A program made the translations under genes and the position numbers. Shown in pieces: positions 31,702 to 45,957 of a stretch of DNA of 64,000 nt. The stretch is from Drosophila persimilis (taxonomy: Eukaryota; Arthropoda; Insecta; Diptera; Drosophilidae): assembly GCF_003286085.1 (NCBI RefSeq), contig NW_020825288.1, positions 9,610,001 through 9,674,000 of the forward strand, given 5' to 3'. Under the pieces are notes generated by a model. It searched no databases. It was given only the letters and a program-made list of their open reading frames with translations, and was not told the DNA's origin. Positions within the stretch are counted from its first letter, which is position 1. Each line of letters starts with the position of its first letter.

Positions 31702-34700
31702 ACTTAAGTTTGCATTTAGCCCTTTCAGCGTTTTAGCCATTAAGATACGATACACACAGATTTTTATAGTATGCGTCTTACTAATAATAATACAATTAAA
31801 TTAATCTCAAAGTCCTTCGCCCTGTTGTGCTCCTCCGCCTGCACTTGTTGCAGTAGTGCTATTCCTGCTCCTTTGGCGAGTTGGCAGCCATTAAATCATC
31901 GCTGCTTCACGGCTTGTGCCCTGCGGCCCTGGCGCAGCCATTTACATGTTTAAGCCATGTCGGAGTCCGGGCGGTCGAGTGGGGGCAGGCTGGCAGCAAG
32001 GCAGCCTGGCAGCGGGTTTAGTAGTAGCTTGTTTCTAATTGTTGGTGCTGCCGTGGCGCGCCTCCAAGTGCTGCAAATAAATATTTCACTCTTAATCATG
32101 TTTTGCACTTTGTTTTGCTCGCCATTCTCCGGACTCTGCTCCTGCACGGCACTGCAGGCGGCCTGAGTCATGCCACGGCACAGGCAGGCAGACAGGCAGA
32201 CAGGCCAAGAAACTTGGCTCGACTCCACGGCCTGGGCGGCTTGTTGAGTGGCAAGTGCCCGGCAATGAGCTGTTCAGTCTACTGCCGAGCACTTGTCTTT
32301 GCGATTTTATAGTTATTATGTTGTAATTAGTGTTAATTTACTTGGCTCCGCCTCCGTCCCTCACAGGCACTCGCAATCGCACTAGTACTCGCCCTAGCTC
32401 TTAACTCTTAGCCCCAGCGAAGCAGCCATAAAGTGTTGCACAGTTTTGGGCTTTAAACTTTCCTGCCCCCCAAAAACGCAGCCGAATCAAACTGAAGTTA
32501 ACTGCACTTAATGTCCGTTCGCTAATTTGCATAAGCCCACAGCTGGCTGGGGAATAGTTATTAATAAAATGCACACGAACCACTCGACAATCCTGATGGG
32601 CTGACCGTGGCTGCGGCTGTGGATGTGGGTGTGGATGTAGCCCTGCACTGGGACAGGCTTAGAGCAGGACCAACTGGAAATATTAATGTCAAATGTATGC
32701 ACATGTAAATCCCCGAAGCAAATGTGACAGTAAAACGGCAATTAGTAGACAACTTGACTTGACCTGGCCCAGGCCCAGGCTCTTGGAAGTTTCCTGGCCT
32801 CGGTCTGGCCATTGGTCAGTGGTGCAACTAATTTATGCAGTGCCAGGGCGGAACTGGGCCTGGGTATGAAGGTTGAGTTTGAGTTGGAGTACGAGTGTGG
32901 GTGAGGGCGGGGCGGGTTGGAGGCTCCGGCAATCGCTGGTTGCTCTTTTGATGACTATAATTGCCCTATTAAGCACATTAATCCGTTGTGATATCATTTT
33001 AACACTTTTGTGCTTGGTTTCTCCACTGATTTTTCCATGGGTTTGCAGACCTGTCAAGGTCCATCAGTCGTGTCATGGTAGTTGGGACTAAAACTATGAA
33101 ATTTATTTTGCAAATATAGATAGAACTTGCATTTTTTATTGGATCATTGATGTTTTCTAAATAGTAACACCTCGTACAAAACAGGCATTGCTAATACTTT
33201 TTTAATAAAAAAATGTTTGCATTGTTTACATATTTAACATGAATTAATCAATTAAATCATTATATTTGCTTTAAATTAAAAGTTAATCAACAATAAAGAA
33301 TTTCGACATCTTATAAAACATTTGTATATTCAAAAATTGATTGATTTTAAAGAGTTCCTCGATAGTTTTTCTTCTCTTAGGCTCTCAACAAGGTGGCAAA
33401 ATTTAGATGAATTTGTCTGTGCATTGAAAATGACAAATTAGTAAAAAACTGAATATTTACAAAGTATATTCACAAACGGAATTGAAAGAAAAAATGTATT
33501 TGTATTGCCGGATGAAAGCCAAAATTTACGACCTTTAGAGTGATTTAAAGTACATTTTTTGGGATAAGAAACATGGATTGCTGGACAGGCAAACAGCATA
33601 GAAGGGAATATACGATCTATTAGACTTGACCACTTTTCCGTAAAGTTTCTTTATTACCTGAAATAAATATTAGATACACGAGTTTCTAATTTTATATTTT
33701 CGCAAACACCCTTGCAGGGCATCAAGGGTTCGTTGATCTGCCAAGCCTTTGGTGGCTGGTGTTTTGCCATAATTTGTTGCTTGCCGCTGTGTCGTCTGTC
33801 ACTTGCGACAAATTAATTAAAAAATAGTTCTTTGCCGCTAAAATTCAATATAAATATATATAAATGATATATACTGGATGCGCTTTCAATTTATTTTAAT
33901 GCAGTTTAATTAAAAATGTGCCAAGTTGAGGTCATTTCACTGTTCACGGGGATTTTGTTTGCAGAAGTTTTTGTAGCTGTAGTTTCCTTTTTTTCTGCAT
34001 TCATTTTTTTCGCCTTTTATCCCAATGACAATTTTATCATTTACACTTTATTTGCGGATTTGGCTGCTTTATTATTAAATACAGCGCCCGCAACCTGGCA
34101 TGGCATGGTCAGCGGCTCTCCGGCGGAGCTGGCGACCATTTTGAAAAGTATTTAATAAAAGGAAACAAATGAAACAAGGACAGTGGCAGCGGCAGCGGCC
34201 ACGGCATCGTTAAGAGCAGAGATACAAAAATAATGGTTTTAATTAAAATAACTTGTGTGCTAGGGTGCCTCCTGTAGAGGCTGTTGAATTCGATGGCCGT
34301 GAAGCTGCGAAATAAGCGTTTAATACGCTTAAAGAGCCTCGCATTACGTATACGAAGCGTTCGCCTAAGCCCTTCTGCTGCTCGATATTTGTGGCTACAG
34401 CCGTGCCCACAATTAAATGTACATTAAGCGCGGAAAATCTGATTAATTAGGCCCACCAGCCTGGGGAAAATTAGTTGTATTAAGTGCAGTTTTGTCAGAC
34501 GTCAGGCGAGCACCGAACCCCCCCCCCCCAAAGTAGGCTGCACTTTAAACCCGCCCTTCGATATGCCATTTGATTTGTGATGGTATAAGTATTGGTATAT
34601 TTATATGGTATATGGTACATACATTTGTGTGTGTGTGTGTTGGTGTGACCACTAATTTATGCACTAATTATGTTGTGTTTCGCTGTCGAGTGTTGTTTCG

Positions 34701-37700
34701 GGTTCATGAATAATTGAAACGCGCCCTCCCCGCGAGCCCATTAATTAGGCCGCTAAATGTTTTGTTTAGTAATTTGTCGGGGCTATTAAAAGTGCCATCA
34801 AAAGTGGGCCATGACAAAGTGTGCTTCAATTTGATTCAGTACCGTATCGCCATTAAGTGCTCGTCCTTTTCGAATTAATCTAAACTCTAGCAACAGTAGT
34901 GTATCTGAGCGTGCCTAGACCTTGTCCTGGTTGCGGTCGGTCTATGTATAAATGGTCACGGAAATGAGACTGGACCAGGTCCAGGCACCTGCCCAATCAT
35001 GCGATCGCTGGAGTGTGTTTGCTTAATGCCACAGCCACAAGATGGTCAGGATGCAGGCGTCCAGGTGATGGTGATTGGCGACTGCTGATAATGACCCAGC
35101 ATTAACAGCAGAAGGTAAGCGCCATAAGCAGCAGTCAAGCAGCAGGCGTCGCATCTGAGGAAGCAGGCTCAAATGAGCACACACTCACGCACACACACAC
35201 ACATACAAACACACACAGATTCTAGGACCATAAAGGCGGAGCTCCAATGCAGTTAACAGACAATTTCGAATTGTCGAGCCCTCCCTCCTCCACACACGCA
35301 AACACACGCATAAACCACGCACATTTGGGCCTGCATGCAAATATGCAATAATAAAGTAAATAAACGCTTGCCAGCCACCATTAAGCCGCTAGTTGCAAAA
35401 ACAGGGCCCAATCACAGTGAAGTCTGAATATAAATACCATTAAAATATCATTTAAATATAGTTTCCGCTGATATGTCTCCTTGAGTAATGATATTTGTAG
35501 AAAGTAGTTGAGGAGAGAAACGTATATGATAGGGATATTCTAGGGATAAATAGAGCAGTCTTTTACTTTAATACAAGTTTACTTCTGAGTCTATTTATAA
35601 AGTAATTCTAAATACTTAGCAGGATCTAGATTACTCTTAAATTGATCGATTGATTACTTTGTGGTGTTTTATATCTCCTAGCGACTAATTACAACTCATA
35701 AATATTGAAGAAATATATGTATTAATGCCAATCGAAGAGTTAGGCGAGTCAAGCGAGTGTCGCCTGTAGAGCTGAATCTATGGCCGGCAGCGGTATTGAA
35801 CATAAAGTGCCGGGCAAACTGGGCGAGGCATGATTGCAAAACACAAGTGCAATTACCTGGCCTGCAGGCTTCACACACACACACACACATGTACGCATGC
35901 ACACACAGTCAACCGCAGTGCATACATACATGTATACACGCATACACGCATACTGTCAAACGTAAGCAGGCTGGCAGCCATGCCTGGTGCCGCAAAGTAG
36001 GCAACGATAATGTCATAAATTCAATGAATAAACATAAACGGAAAAGGCAGATACACACACACACAGGGTGTCTACATACACACACCCATACAGATAAAGA
36101 GCAGCTGCGTGAGTTTGGGTGTTTGCCGCGAAATAAGCAACGACTACAATCCACAACAGCAGCAACATCAACGGTGGCAAAATATGTATTAGCCCCCCAA
36201 AGTTTACTAACAAAATTAATTATGCGAATTAAGCGTAGTAAAAGCACTTTAAGCAAGTCCCCTCCCCCGAAATGGCAGCACCAAAACCAACACCCCGGTC
36301 TGCTGCCGCTCCCCTGTAGACCACAGCAGTTCCGTAGTTCCTACGGGGCCATAACATGTGGCGCATTTTCTGCGGTGTCATAGAGTGGGTGGGAGGGGGC
36401 TCTCAGGAATGGGGTCCGGGATGAGGCCAGGACCCGGGGCCTCTGTATTGTTCAATTTATGCGTGTTTGTGTGCGTGTTCCACTCGGGAGTTATACTTGT
36501 TGTTCCGCTCGCTCTCGCTCACAGCCTCTCCGGCGCGGGGCTCTCTGCTTTTTGCCAGTTAGCAGTTTGTGGGCGCCAAAGTAGGCCAAGCACCCGGACC
36601 TGGCCGAAGTGCAAGCCCCAACAGTCAACAGCCAACAGCCAAGAGGTAGTAGCACCATCTAAGCGAAGGCAGCGCCAGAGGAAGCACAGGCACACCAGCA
36701 GCAGCGCCAGCAGCCAGCAGCCAGCAGCCTGGAAGTTGTTTATTTAAGTGTGAAATTTAAGTGCAACACTGCGTAATGTGTAGGGCCCGAGCATATTTAG
36801 GATTATGACAGTGTGAGCTTCAGCCTCAGCAGCCGCAGAGATAAGCGACATCGACTTTAATAACCTAAGAAGGGAGGGGGTTGCTAGCTCGCTGTAATCA
36901 TAAATTGACCTGCTAATAGAATATAAAACACAGCTTGAAAAAGCAAACACAACCCTGAGCAAAGACTAAAGGGAATAGGGAAGAATGGCTAACAGAAAGG
37001 GCGGAAAAAAGTGTTATTGCACTTTTTTCAGGGCATAGAGGAAAAAAATGCAAACGGCATTTCGGCGCCGATGCTGACCAAACGAAATGAAACAAATTGT
37101 CGCCGAATGAAGGGGAGGGGGACAGCCAGACGCTGACGCCAGGCCAAATTAGCTAAAAGTTTGGACAGCCATTTAGTTAATTGTTGCCGCGTTATAAATT
37201 GAATGAATAAATACAAGTACAATGTCAGTCGCTGGCGACAAGAAATAAACCAAAAAGATCACCAAAGTACAAGGATTATCTAGAGGATTGAAAGAAAGGC
37301 GCGGGATGAAGATGAGAGAGAATACATATATAAGTGAGAATATATACGTATGTAAGGAAATGGTAATGTGTTATGATCTATGTATTAATTGGTATAGTCG
37401 GGCTAACAACCCAATAGATTGATTGAAAAAATCGAAAAAAATGTTCAGGATCTGTCAAATCACATGAAAAGTATTTTCGCAATTATATTTTCGTTCAGCC
37501 AAAATGTATCATATTTTACTCTAAAATATAGGCGGTTTCCACTGGCTGAGTAGTTATTATTAAAAAGTATAATTTTCGATATTATTCATCAACAGTATTT
37601 CAGTCTTTTTTCAATAAATTTTCTCTAAATTGCACAATATTCACAAGTGAGCTGGGTATTCATTTATAGCTTCATTTCTAATCATTTTGCACTTGAGCTT

Positions 37701-40700
37701 ATTGTTCAAATAGTCATAGTTAAGGGTCCTTTTATTTTTAAATTGGTCGCCCTAAATGGAGACATAGCAAACACAGATAAACGATAGCCATGAAAATGGG
37801 TGTCTTTTTGCTCTGTATCTAAATAATTCATACACACTCAATTGAATTTTGTATGCAAATGAAAAAGATTCTTGTTCTGGTCAATAAATGGATTTTTATC
37901 AATTTATTGTAAATTGAAATGCATATGCTTTTTTTTAGATATGCTATATATCAGGGCTGTAAGGGCGGTTGTGTGCGACAAAAATTGATTCATTAAAGTA
38001 AGAGTTAAAGTGCAGAGTTCAAGTACTGTTAGTAGGTTTAATTAACATTGAAAGTGTGGCAACGTAAATTTTATATGCCCCCTGCAGAGGTATCAAACTT
38101 CTGCAGAACTTCAAATACTTGCACATTCCATTGAATAGTCGTATAAATCAAATGTTTATCAATAGATATTTGCTAACTGAAAAAACAAGCCAAGAGCTCA
38201 GTAAAAGTTTCCAGAAACTTTATCCCATCTTCGGACCGACCTATGTAACAGAAAAACTTCAGTCTCAAGTTGAGCCAACATCCAGTTGAGCCATGACAGT
38301 CAGTTTGTGGCCGGACCAGCCCGTGCCCGAACCCGAATCCGACCCAGCCCCAGCAGCAGACCCCTGACCGACCGTACCGAAGGCATCAAAATGGACGCTA
38401 ATTAGCGTGCAAAGTTAAATAAAAATCAGCGAAAATTCAGCTTTCAATGCAGCATGGCATATGGTAAGATAATTAATTAATACTCACTCGCCTGATTGGT
38501 GAAAAACGATAGTCGGGGCCGAGGCAATTAGCCAACTTCTGGGCCCAGGCCAAAAGCAAACAATGAGGAGAACCCTTTGCAGCTGCCTTGCCTCTGTCTC
38601 TGGCTCTGGCTCTTGGCTTGCTTGCCGGAGCTGCTGCTCCACACAACAAATGATGGGAGTGGGAGTGGGTTTAGTATACCCTTGAGAAGGGCATTATAAT
38701 TCTGATCTCCAGCTGGAATTGTAAGGAAAAATTAGATTTTGCTATTGGAGAATACTTTATGGAGAGTAAGGTTAAGTATTTTCCATACTTTTCTTAGTAG
38801 TATAAAGCTTTGAGACGCCATTCTCGGCACACGTCATCGGAATACGCCAAGAATTAAGTCTATAAATTTATTCCATCAAATGATCTTCCCCTCATTCCTA
38901 TTTCTTCATATATTGAATCTACCAAAGCAATTATGTGCTAGCAAGGGTATCCAAGGCCTCGTCCTCATAATCCATCCTTATTTTTCGTACTTACGAGTAT
39001 TTTATGTTGTTGTTTTTGCTTTGTGTGCAAAACGTTTTTGCTTTGGCTTTTTATTTGCCCTGCGTGGTACTTGCTACTTGCTGCCTTTGCACTATGCTCT
39101 CGTGCGGCCTGCTACTGAGCTTGTTTCTTGAAAAATAATGGCTGCACATTAAGGGCGCGTCTTCACAGAGATAGAGAGAGGACAGCCACACATTCGCACA
39201 CTCGCAGACTGACATGCTCAGACGACGAGGCAAGTAAAATGTCAACAAATGACAACAGAAATATGATGCAAATGGCTCATGTAAGTGGTTCTTGCCGCCA
39301 ACATTTATAAAACAGGACAACTTACAATGCACGAACAGCAACAACATCGAGCACGGGTGGCACGGGGAAAAGGAGTTCGAGCAGACGCCCATGTCTGTCC
39401 ATTGCAAACAGGAGGAGTCTGAGCTTCTATTTTACTTGGCAATTTTTCATTTCCCATTTCAGTCCGCCCTTCACTTATAATTCCATGTGCTTAGAAGCAG
39501 CGTGGGGTGGAATTTGCTTAATGCAGAATTAGCTTTCATTTAAGCATCGTGCATACGCCGCATTGGTCCCGCATCAGAGTCAGAGTCAGGGACGCGGACG
39601 CGGACGCGGATGAGGCACAGGCACAGGCAGAGGCAGAGGCGCTGGAACAGGCAGCAGGGGACAGCAGAGCGTTCCATTGAAATGCCTTTGGAGACTCTCG
39701 ACTGCAATTAAAAGCGCATTTAATATAAATTGTTTGAGTGCAATCGCATGCCAAGGACGATCCGAGTACAAAGCCCTGAAATGTTGTTCATACCTTTCCT
39801 GGCGGCTTCAGTGGATGGTTTGAAAGCCTCTCTGTCGCATTGCCTCAATGCCCTGACAAATTGCTGGCGAATCTCTGCGGGTTGACTTCAATTAAGTCTT
39901 AAAGGCTAAGGTCGGACTGCAAATGCGTATATGTACGTATTCCTGGACGACGGCTAATCAGCGTTATGTGCGTTAAGTCAACAGCAGCATCAACATTATC
40001 ATCATTATTTGTACAAAATGAAGGCGGCCAAAGCCGCACATGCTCCCTTCCTCACACACACACGCACATACTCGTATACGATTTGGCAATTTGTGGCAAG
40101 CAGCGGTCAACAAAAAGCTGACTGACTGACTGACTGACGAACTGAGAGCCCGACCATCCTGACCAGCCTGACAGTCAGTCAGTTAGTTGGCCTGGCTCTT
40201 ACTGGCCCGTCCTGGCCTGTGCCTGTCATGGCCTGGCTGCTCATCCACTCGACCACATTGATATTCCACGCTCGATGCCCGCTGCTGTTGCCATTGGTCA
40301 TTGAAGCTCGACCGCCGCTGTCCTCCCACTCGCCCGCTCTTCTCCCGGCCACTAACGATAGATGTCCTTAAGCCAACACACACACACACTCACTCATACA
40401 CCCATATAGCTATAAAAAAATATTTATCTATATAGCGAAATATAGCCTGACTCCCTTCTATCAGGGCAACTTTGTCCAAAAAATGTTGCCAGCACCGAGC
40501 GGAGCAGAGCGCTGCTTTGTTAACTTTTTCAGTTTAATGAAATCAATTCACAAGTCACGTTGTTGCTGGACAATAAATACATCAGAGTCCATTTAATAAA
40601 ATCATGATGTGCACTTTGGGATGATACCCATATACAGAGCCGACAGACACACTTGCACACACTCCTCATGCGATACATACTCGTATATCATCTATGGGTG

Positions 40701-42452
40701 GCCGTACTCGTATCGATTCTTATATTGCAAATAACTTTTCGTCTCTCATTGGAATGCCGCATATGCCCTGGCCATACGCCACACGACATACTCCACACTC
40801 CTTCAATCATCAATTCTCTACTCAACTTCTATATGTGGTCCATATCTATCCCTTGGAGCGCTCAATTGCTCGATAAGTGCGCGGCTGTGCTAAAACTTAA
40901 ATCAAAATCCACATCAAAAGCCACTGCAGCGGTGGCCGAACGCCGCACTCCGGACTCCAGATTCCGGACTGGCAATTTGTTGCGGCTTTCGGCTTACGTT
41001 TTCGGTTCATTATATTGATCTGTGACTTGGCCCGTTTAGGGCAGACGCTTGGTTTGTGTCTTTCGCACAATCATTCCTGTGTGGGGGCCCGGAAATTTTG
41101 TTTTGATAAACATTGCGGTCCCGGAACCGAAGTGCGAACGGGTGTGTTGTTGACGGCCCATAAAACAATTTCATAAAACCATCAATTACAAATGGATTAC
41201 TGGAGTATGTGAGAGGTTGAGGGATTAAAACTCAGCATGGTTTAATTTTTACGTGTAAGGTCTTGTCTCAAATTCAATTCCCATTAGGAAACTATCAAAT
41301 TAGTGATATTAACAGTGATCTCTATTCTCCCAGGTGATTTTGTGGATATATCTTGTAATTCAATCAGAAAACTTATATGGCGATTTTTACATGGGTACAT
41401 GAGTTGATATAGGTAGTAAATGAGTGTTTCGGAACTGAACTGAGATCGGAACAGAAAAATATTTAGATGTGAGAGAAACTGATTCCATTTGAAGATATCC
41501 CAAACAAACTTTGATATAAACCAAATCTAACCTTTATTATCAGTGCTTTTAGATTTATAGTAATTTAAAGAAATGTTATGGGTGTAAATCATTGTCCAAC
41601 TCAGAGCCGAGACATGGTAACGCAAAGAGCACATATCACGAAGATCATATAATAAACTCAAATAAAAAACTCTCTATTAAATTTAACGACACTCTCCATT
41701 TATTGTCCTTTTGTATTCCTTGACTTTCGTCATTCCACGAGACATTGCTTGTCTCAATCTGTTCAAAAAAAAAAAAATGTAATTGAATAAACACGGGTCA
41801 TTGTCGCACTAGCAAAAATCAAAACAAAACAAAAATAATTTCAAGAAGCATCAATCTATTACAATAAAACCTTTTAAAATGGTGTGATAGCTAAATCATC
41901 TCGAAGACGAATCAGGTTCTCATCCTTGCAAATCCATTCATTAAATTCCACCTAAACTTTATTTACAAAATTTGTTTAGTTTCGAGTGGCGTAGTTGCCC
42001 TTATCACAATTACGTTGGAGTGAGCTGTTCCCACTTGCAGTACCAGTATTCTTCAAAACATGTTTACTGCTTCTGCGCACTGGCGTGTGAAACAGCTGTT
42101 TAACTTAAATAATTCCCATTATTATCCATTACTTCTGCGAGTCTATCTCTTGCACTGAGATCTCTTTTTAACTGAATTTCTGAAACTGTTCTACCCTCAG
42201 CTGTTTCCGCTGTGCTCTTTTGTGGCCACGCTCTCTTAGCCCTGACCATAGCCAACTTTGGATAGCTTGCCACCCACGCGGCGAATTGGTGAGACCACCT
42301 CTCTCTCTCTCGAATTCCGAGTGGAAACGAGAGATGGAGCAGGCGAATCGGGACGAGGCAAGGCGAGAGCCAGACCCGAATAGGACTCCGACGATGGCTT
42401 GGGTGCGTGCACAGCCTCCGTGCATATCTGATGGCCAGCGAGCGAATCCGTC
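31702..42452. other. Non-coding region downstream of Brf
   Basis: Begins with the Brf 3' end. The rest is A/T-rich sequence with G/C-rich patches and simple repeats (AC runs near 35196 and 35876; 12 C at 34518-34529; CGGACG repeats at 39592-39609; CTGA repeats at 40120). Open frames up to 208 codons (35757-36383) are made of AC/GT repeats and have no fly-like codon use. A hydrophobic 79-codon frame at 33916-34155 is A/T-rich and unsupported. I see no gene. Confidence 0.6.
34518..34529. repeat. Poly-C tract (12 C)
   Basis: Twelve consecutive C. A comparable 11-base G tract is at 5378-5388. Confidence 0.9.
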
Positions 42453-42484
42453 AGATGCGTGGCGAACGTTGAATTTAACGGTCG
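42299..42484 (+). promoter_or_regulatory. Candidate Inr-DPE core promoter
   Basis: TCAGAT at 42451-42456 is close to the fly initiator (TCAKTY) with +1 at 42453. GGTCG at 42480-42484 fits the DPE consensus RGWYV exactly at +28 to +32. A (CT)6 run at 42299-42311 offers GAGA-factor sites upstream. The sequence that follows changes to the A-rich style of a fly 5' leader. Confidence 0.42.
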
Positions 42485-42760
42485 GTTTGGCAGTGAAAGT
42501 GGAAAGAAAGCGGTGCACCGCATTGAGCTAACGAATCGTTTTGTGCGCAAAATTGAAAACAGAAAAAAAACAAAAAAAAGTTAATACAAAAAAAAATTAA
42601 AGTGAAATAATCCTAAAGATATAAACAACTTTACCAGGAATATAAATACAAAGAAAATTGTGCAAGCTGTGACACTCCAATTAACTAAATGTAATCCGCA
42701 GTTAAACTATAAGCATACATTAAGTTCGAGTTGGATTCTTGGGAGTCTTCAAGTTTTCTG
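42453..42760 (+). other. Candidate non-coding first exon
   Basis: Runs from the proposed start to donor CTG|GTAAAT at 42760/42761. It is A-rich in its second half with no sizeable open frame, as in fly leaders. It may be the first exon of the gene whose coding begins at 61704, which would imply an 18.4-kb first intron to the acceptor at 61118; this link is only inference. Confidence 0.28.
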
Positions 42761-43102
42761 GTAAATTATTCAAGCAAGTTTCCATTTTGCTCCTTTTTGT
42801 TTGTCTTTTTTGGTGTTTTGCTGCCTCCTATCCTGTATCCTGTATTCTGTATCCTGTACCGCCATAAAGTTATACAAATTGTAGCCATTCCCGATGCTTT
42901 TTTGTTGCTTTAAAACTTTCGGTTCACGCAGCGTTCGCATTAAATTTCTTATTTTGTTGTGGGCTGCCGCTTTTTATTTCCTTTTCTCCTATTCGCGTGG
43001 CACATGCGGCGTATACGCAATGTATCCATTCTTATTGTGTGTTCTGTGTGTATAACCTACATTTCTGTCAGTTTCTCTGACAGACAAAAAGTACTCAGTA
43101 CT

Positions 43103-43129
43103 GGGACTGGGACTGGGAGTGGGACTGGG
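43103..43129 (+). repeat. (GGGACT)n array, G-quadruplex motif
   Basis: Five GGG runs, each separated by exactly three bases. Confidence 0.75.
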
Positions 43130-45924
43130 TCTGGCTCTGGTTTTGAGCCTGTGCCTGAGCCTGGAAGCGAAACTGAAACTGGAGACTGACTTTGGTGCTG
43201 ACGTTGCCAGCTGCTGTCACATCTGCGGCGAGTTAATTTTATGGATTTGAGTTGGTTGTTTACTTGGCTTAAATGCTGAAAGATCCACAAGTTGGCTGCA
43301 AAGTCCAGGGGGGCGGCACACAGCAGACAGCAGGCAGCTTGTTGTTTGGCCATTTTTATTAATTTTTGTTGTATTATTATGGCCAAATAGTTGGACCGGC
43401 CAACTTGGTCCGTATACATACGTATTACGTATACATAACGTTTGTCTTCATCAACTTGGGCTAACTTTTACCAAGTGATTGTTGATTTTGTTTGATTTGT
43501 TGTAGCGTTTGCCGTTGCCGTCGCCGTTGCTGTTATTTGATTTTAGTACTTTGGCAAAGTCAACATTCGTTAGCAAAAATTTCGCTCACGTTCCATTCGA
43601 CCGAGTTCTCGATTTCATGAGCTTTGGATGCTGTTTGCTGGTCCTGGTTGCTTTTATTTGCTCCTCCGTTCCGCCGCTTAGCCAGCGCACTGTCCCCCGT
43701 CCTTGCCCCAGTCACAAGGACAGTCTCTGTCCCAATCCCAGTCGCAGTTCCTGTCCCCGTCTGTCCGTCCCCGAATCTCTTAATGTTTGCTTTTCTCGCC
43801 TCTTGCACCATGCAAACTGTCCATGTATAGATACATATAAATATATGTATACAAATCTATATATATTTAGCTGTTTGGTAGTGCCAGTGCAGAGGAGTTC
43901 GGTGGCTGGGAAGACTAAGCTTGGCTGTCCTTAAGATTATTTATGCGGTGATTAGCTGCGCTGAATTATTGCTGAAATTATCAAGTGTGCTATAAAATTT
44001 CACTGCCATTTATTTGCACAACTTTTAGCGGGGCTCACGTACTAACCGAACACCCGAGTAAAGTCCGCACTCACCGAGGCTCCCCTGGATCCATTCGACA
44101 TCCACCCCCTCCGCTTGATGGCGTCTCATGTGTATCGTTGTCTCGGTTTCGGTGTCGGTTTTGGGTGCGTGCGGTACGACTACCCGAGTACGAGTGAGTG
44201 TAACAAATTGCCAGAGTTTGATTTTTAAGTGTGAAATATGGTACAAGGAAATTGGATTAATTACACTGGGGTTCGCTTAGATTGGGCTTGATTTACTCTA
44301 AAAGCCAACCGCCATCTGACGTGAAAGCTCTTCATTCGTTGAATTTGCATGATTTAATCATTCATTTGTAAGATTAAATTGCTATGACAATTAATAATAT
44401 TCCGAGAGCTTACGGGGACTGATAATAATAATCGATAATAATATTATAAGCTGCTAAATTTCTGATTGTTGGTCAAGATCTTTTCCACTGCGCATATCTT
44501 ACCGAGAATATTATTGTCCGCTGTTTCTTTTTCCAAGAATGTGCCAAGAGACAAATTATTTTCTTACCAATCTTATTAGCTGGAATCTGTCTTAGCTCTG
44601 TGCTTTCGTTACTGCTTTAATGTTTTGCTGTTGCTTAATATTGTTTCCATTTGAATGCATTACTCTTTCAAAAACAAGTTTAATTGCTGTGCATTATAAT
44701 TAGGTGAAAGGTCCTTTACCGTCGTGTATTTTTGGATGTTTAAAACATTTATTGTATCTTATTCAGCTTCCAGGAAATTTTCGAAAGATGTTTATTTACT
44801 TAGGTGTATTATTAATTAAGCTGCTTTAGTAAGTTTACTCTAGCCACAATGGACAGAGTATCCTTAGTCTGTAATGGCAAACAGGGATTATCATTTGAGT
44901 TGCAAAGTGTGGGAAATGAGATTTTCCATCATCTGCTTGCCCCTCAGAGACAGCCCCGGGCTCTTCTTGAGCTCACTCCCAACTAATTGCCTAAGTCCTA
45001 ACCGCAGAGTGAACCTGAGTTCTGGGGAGCAAAGTTCTGTTTCTGTTTCTGTTTCTCTGCAGATTAATTACATTTAAATAAACACGAATAGCAGCAAACA
45101 TGACCAATGCCACAACAGTTACATGAACAATTCCACAATGAAGACAACAATAACAACAACAGGCAGACAGCTCAATTCAATTGAACTCAATTCCACTTTG
45201 GTCTCGGCGGCTATTTTACTATAAGCTGATTACAGCAGTGGGGAAAATATTCAGAGTTCCAGAGGAAGCCTCAACCGAATAGAGTTATAATTTTCAATGA
45301 GTTTGCCTTGCCACACACACACACACACACAAAAAGAGAATCATTAACTTTGTTGCAAAACCAGCTAATTCTGTTTTCCACTTTGCCGTTTGCTGTGAAA
45401 GGAAATGTTGTACATTTGATGTGGGTAGAACACCAAACCCCATCCAGACCAGACTGGGAAGGATGGTGGGGAAATTCGTATTATATCTTTAGTAAATGAA
45501 AGTCAAAGCCGAATTTAATGCTGGGATTAGTGATAACACCAATGAAGATGGCACAATGGACAGGCAGAGAGGCAGAAGGACAAGACAGACAGCGAGGCCG
45601 AGTCCAGACCGTTTGCATATGGGAAATGCCTAATGATTTATGACTCGGTTGGAGTTGGAGTCGGCCAAGTTCTGTCCACTCGGAATTGGTGGTGAAAAGC
45701 GTGAAAAACTGTCTGCCAGATGGAAAATCACAGGATCTTGGTGTGAGCAAGAGGGAGAGGGAGAGGTGGGTAATGTGTGCGGCAAAAGTAAATTCAATTT
45801 TACGTTTCACAACTCAGCATGATTTCTATCAAAGCTGGGGACTCCTCTGTATCCTACCTCTGGCCCACATTGTGTACCGCAAACTGATTGCTTTTGGTGG
45901 TCCCTCGTCTGTCCCAGTCCTTGG

Positions 45925-45957
45925 CCCTACCCCTGCCCCTGCCCCTGTCCCTGTCCC
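45925..45957 (-). repeat. CCCCTG/CCCTGT array, minus-strand G-quadruplex motif
   Basis: Six C runs of three or four bases separated by two or three bases. Confidence 0.75.

Noticed and set aside
33916..34155. Hydrophobic 79-codon frame resembling a membrane protein
   Set aside because: A/T-rich T tracts give Phe/Leu/Ile by composition alone.
35757..36383. 208-codon frame rich in His and Thr
   Set aside because: Created by ACAC and CATA repeats; no coding signature.
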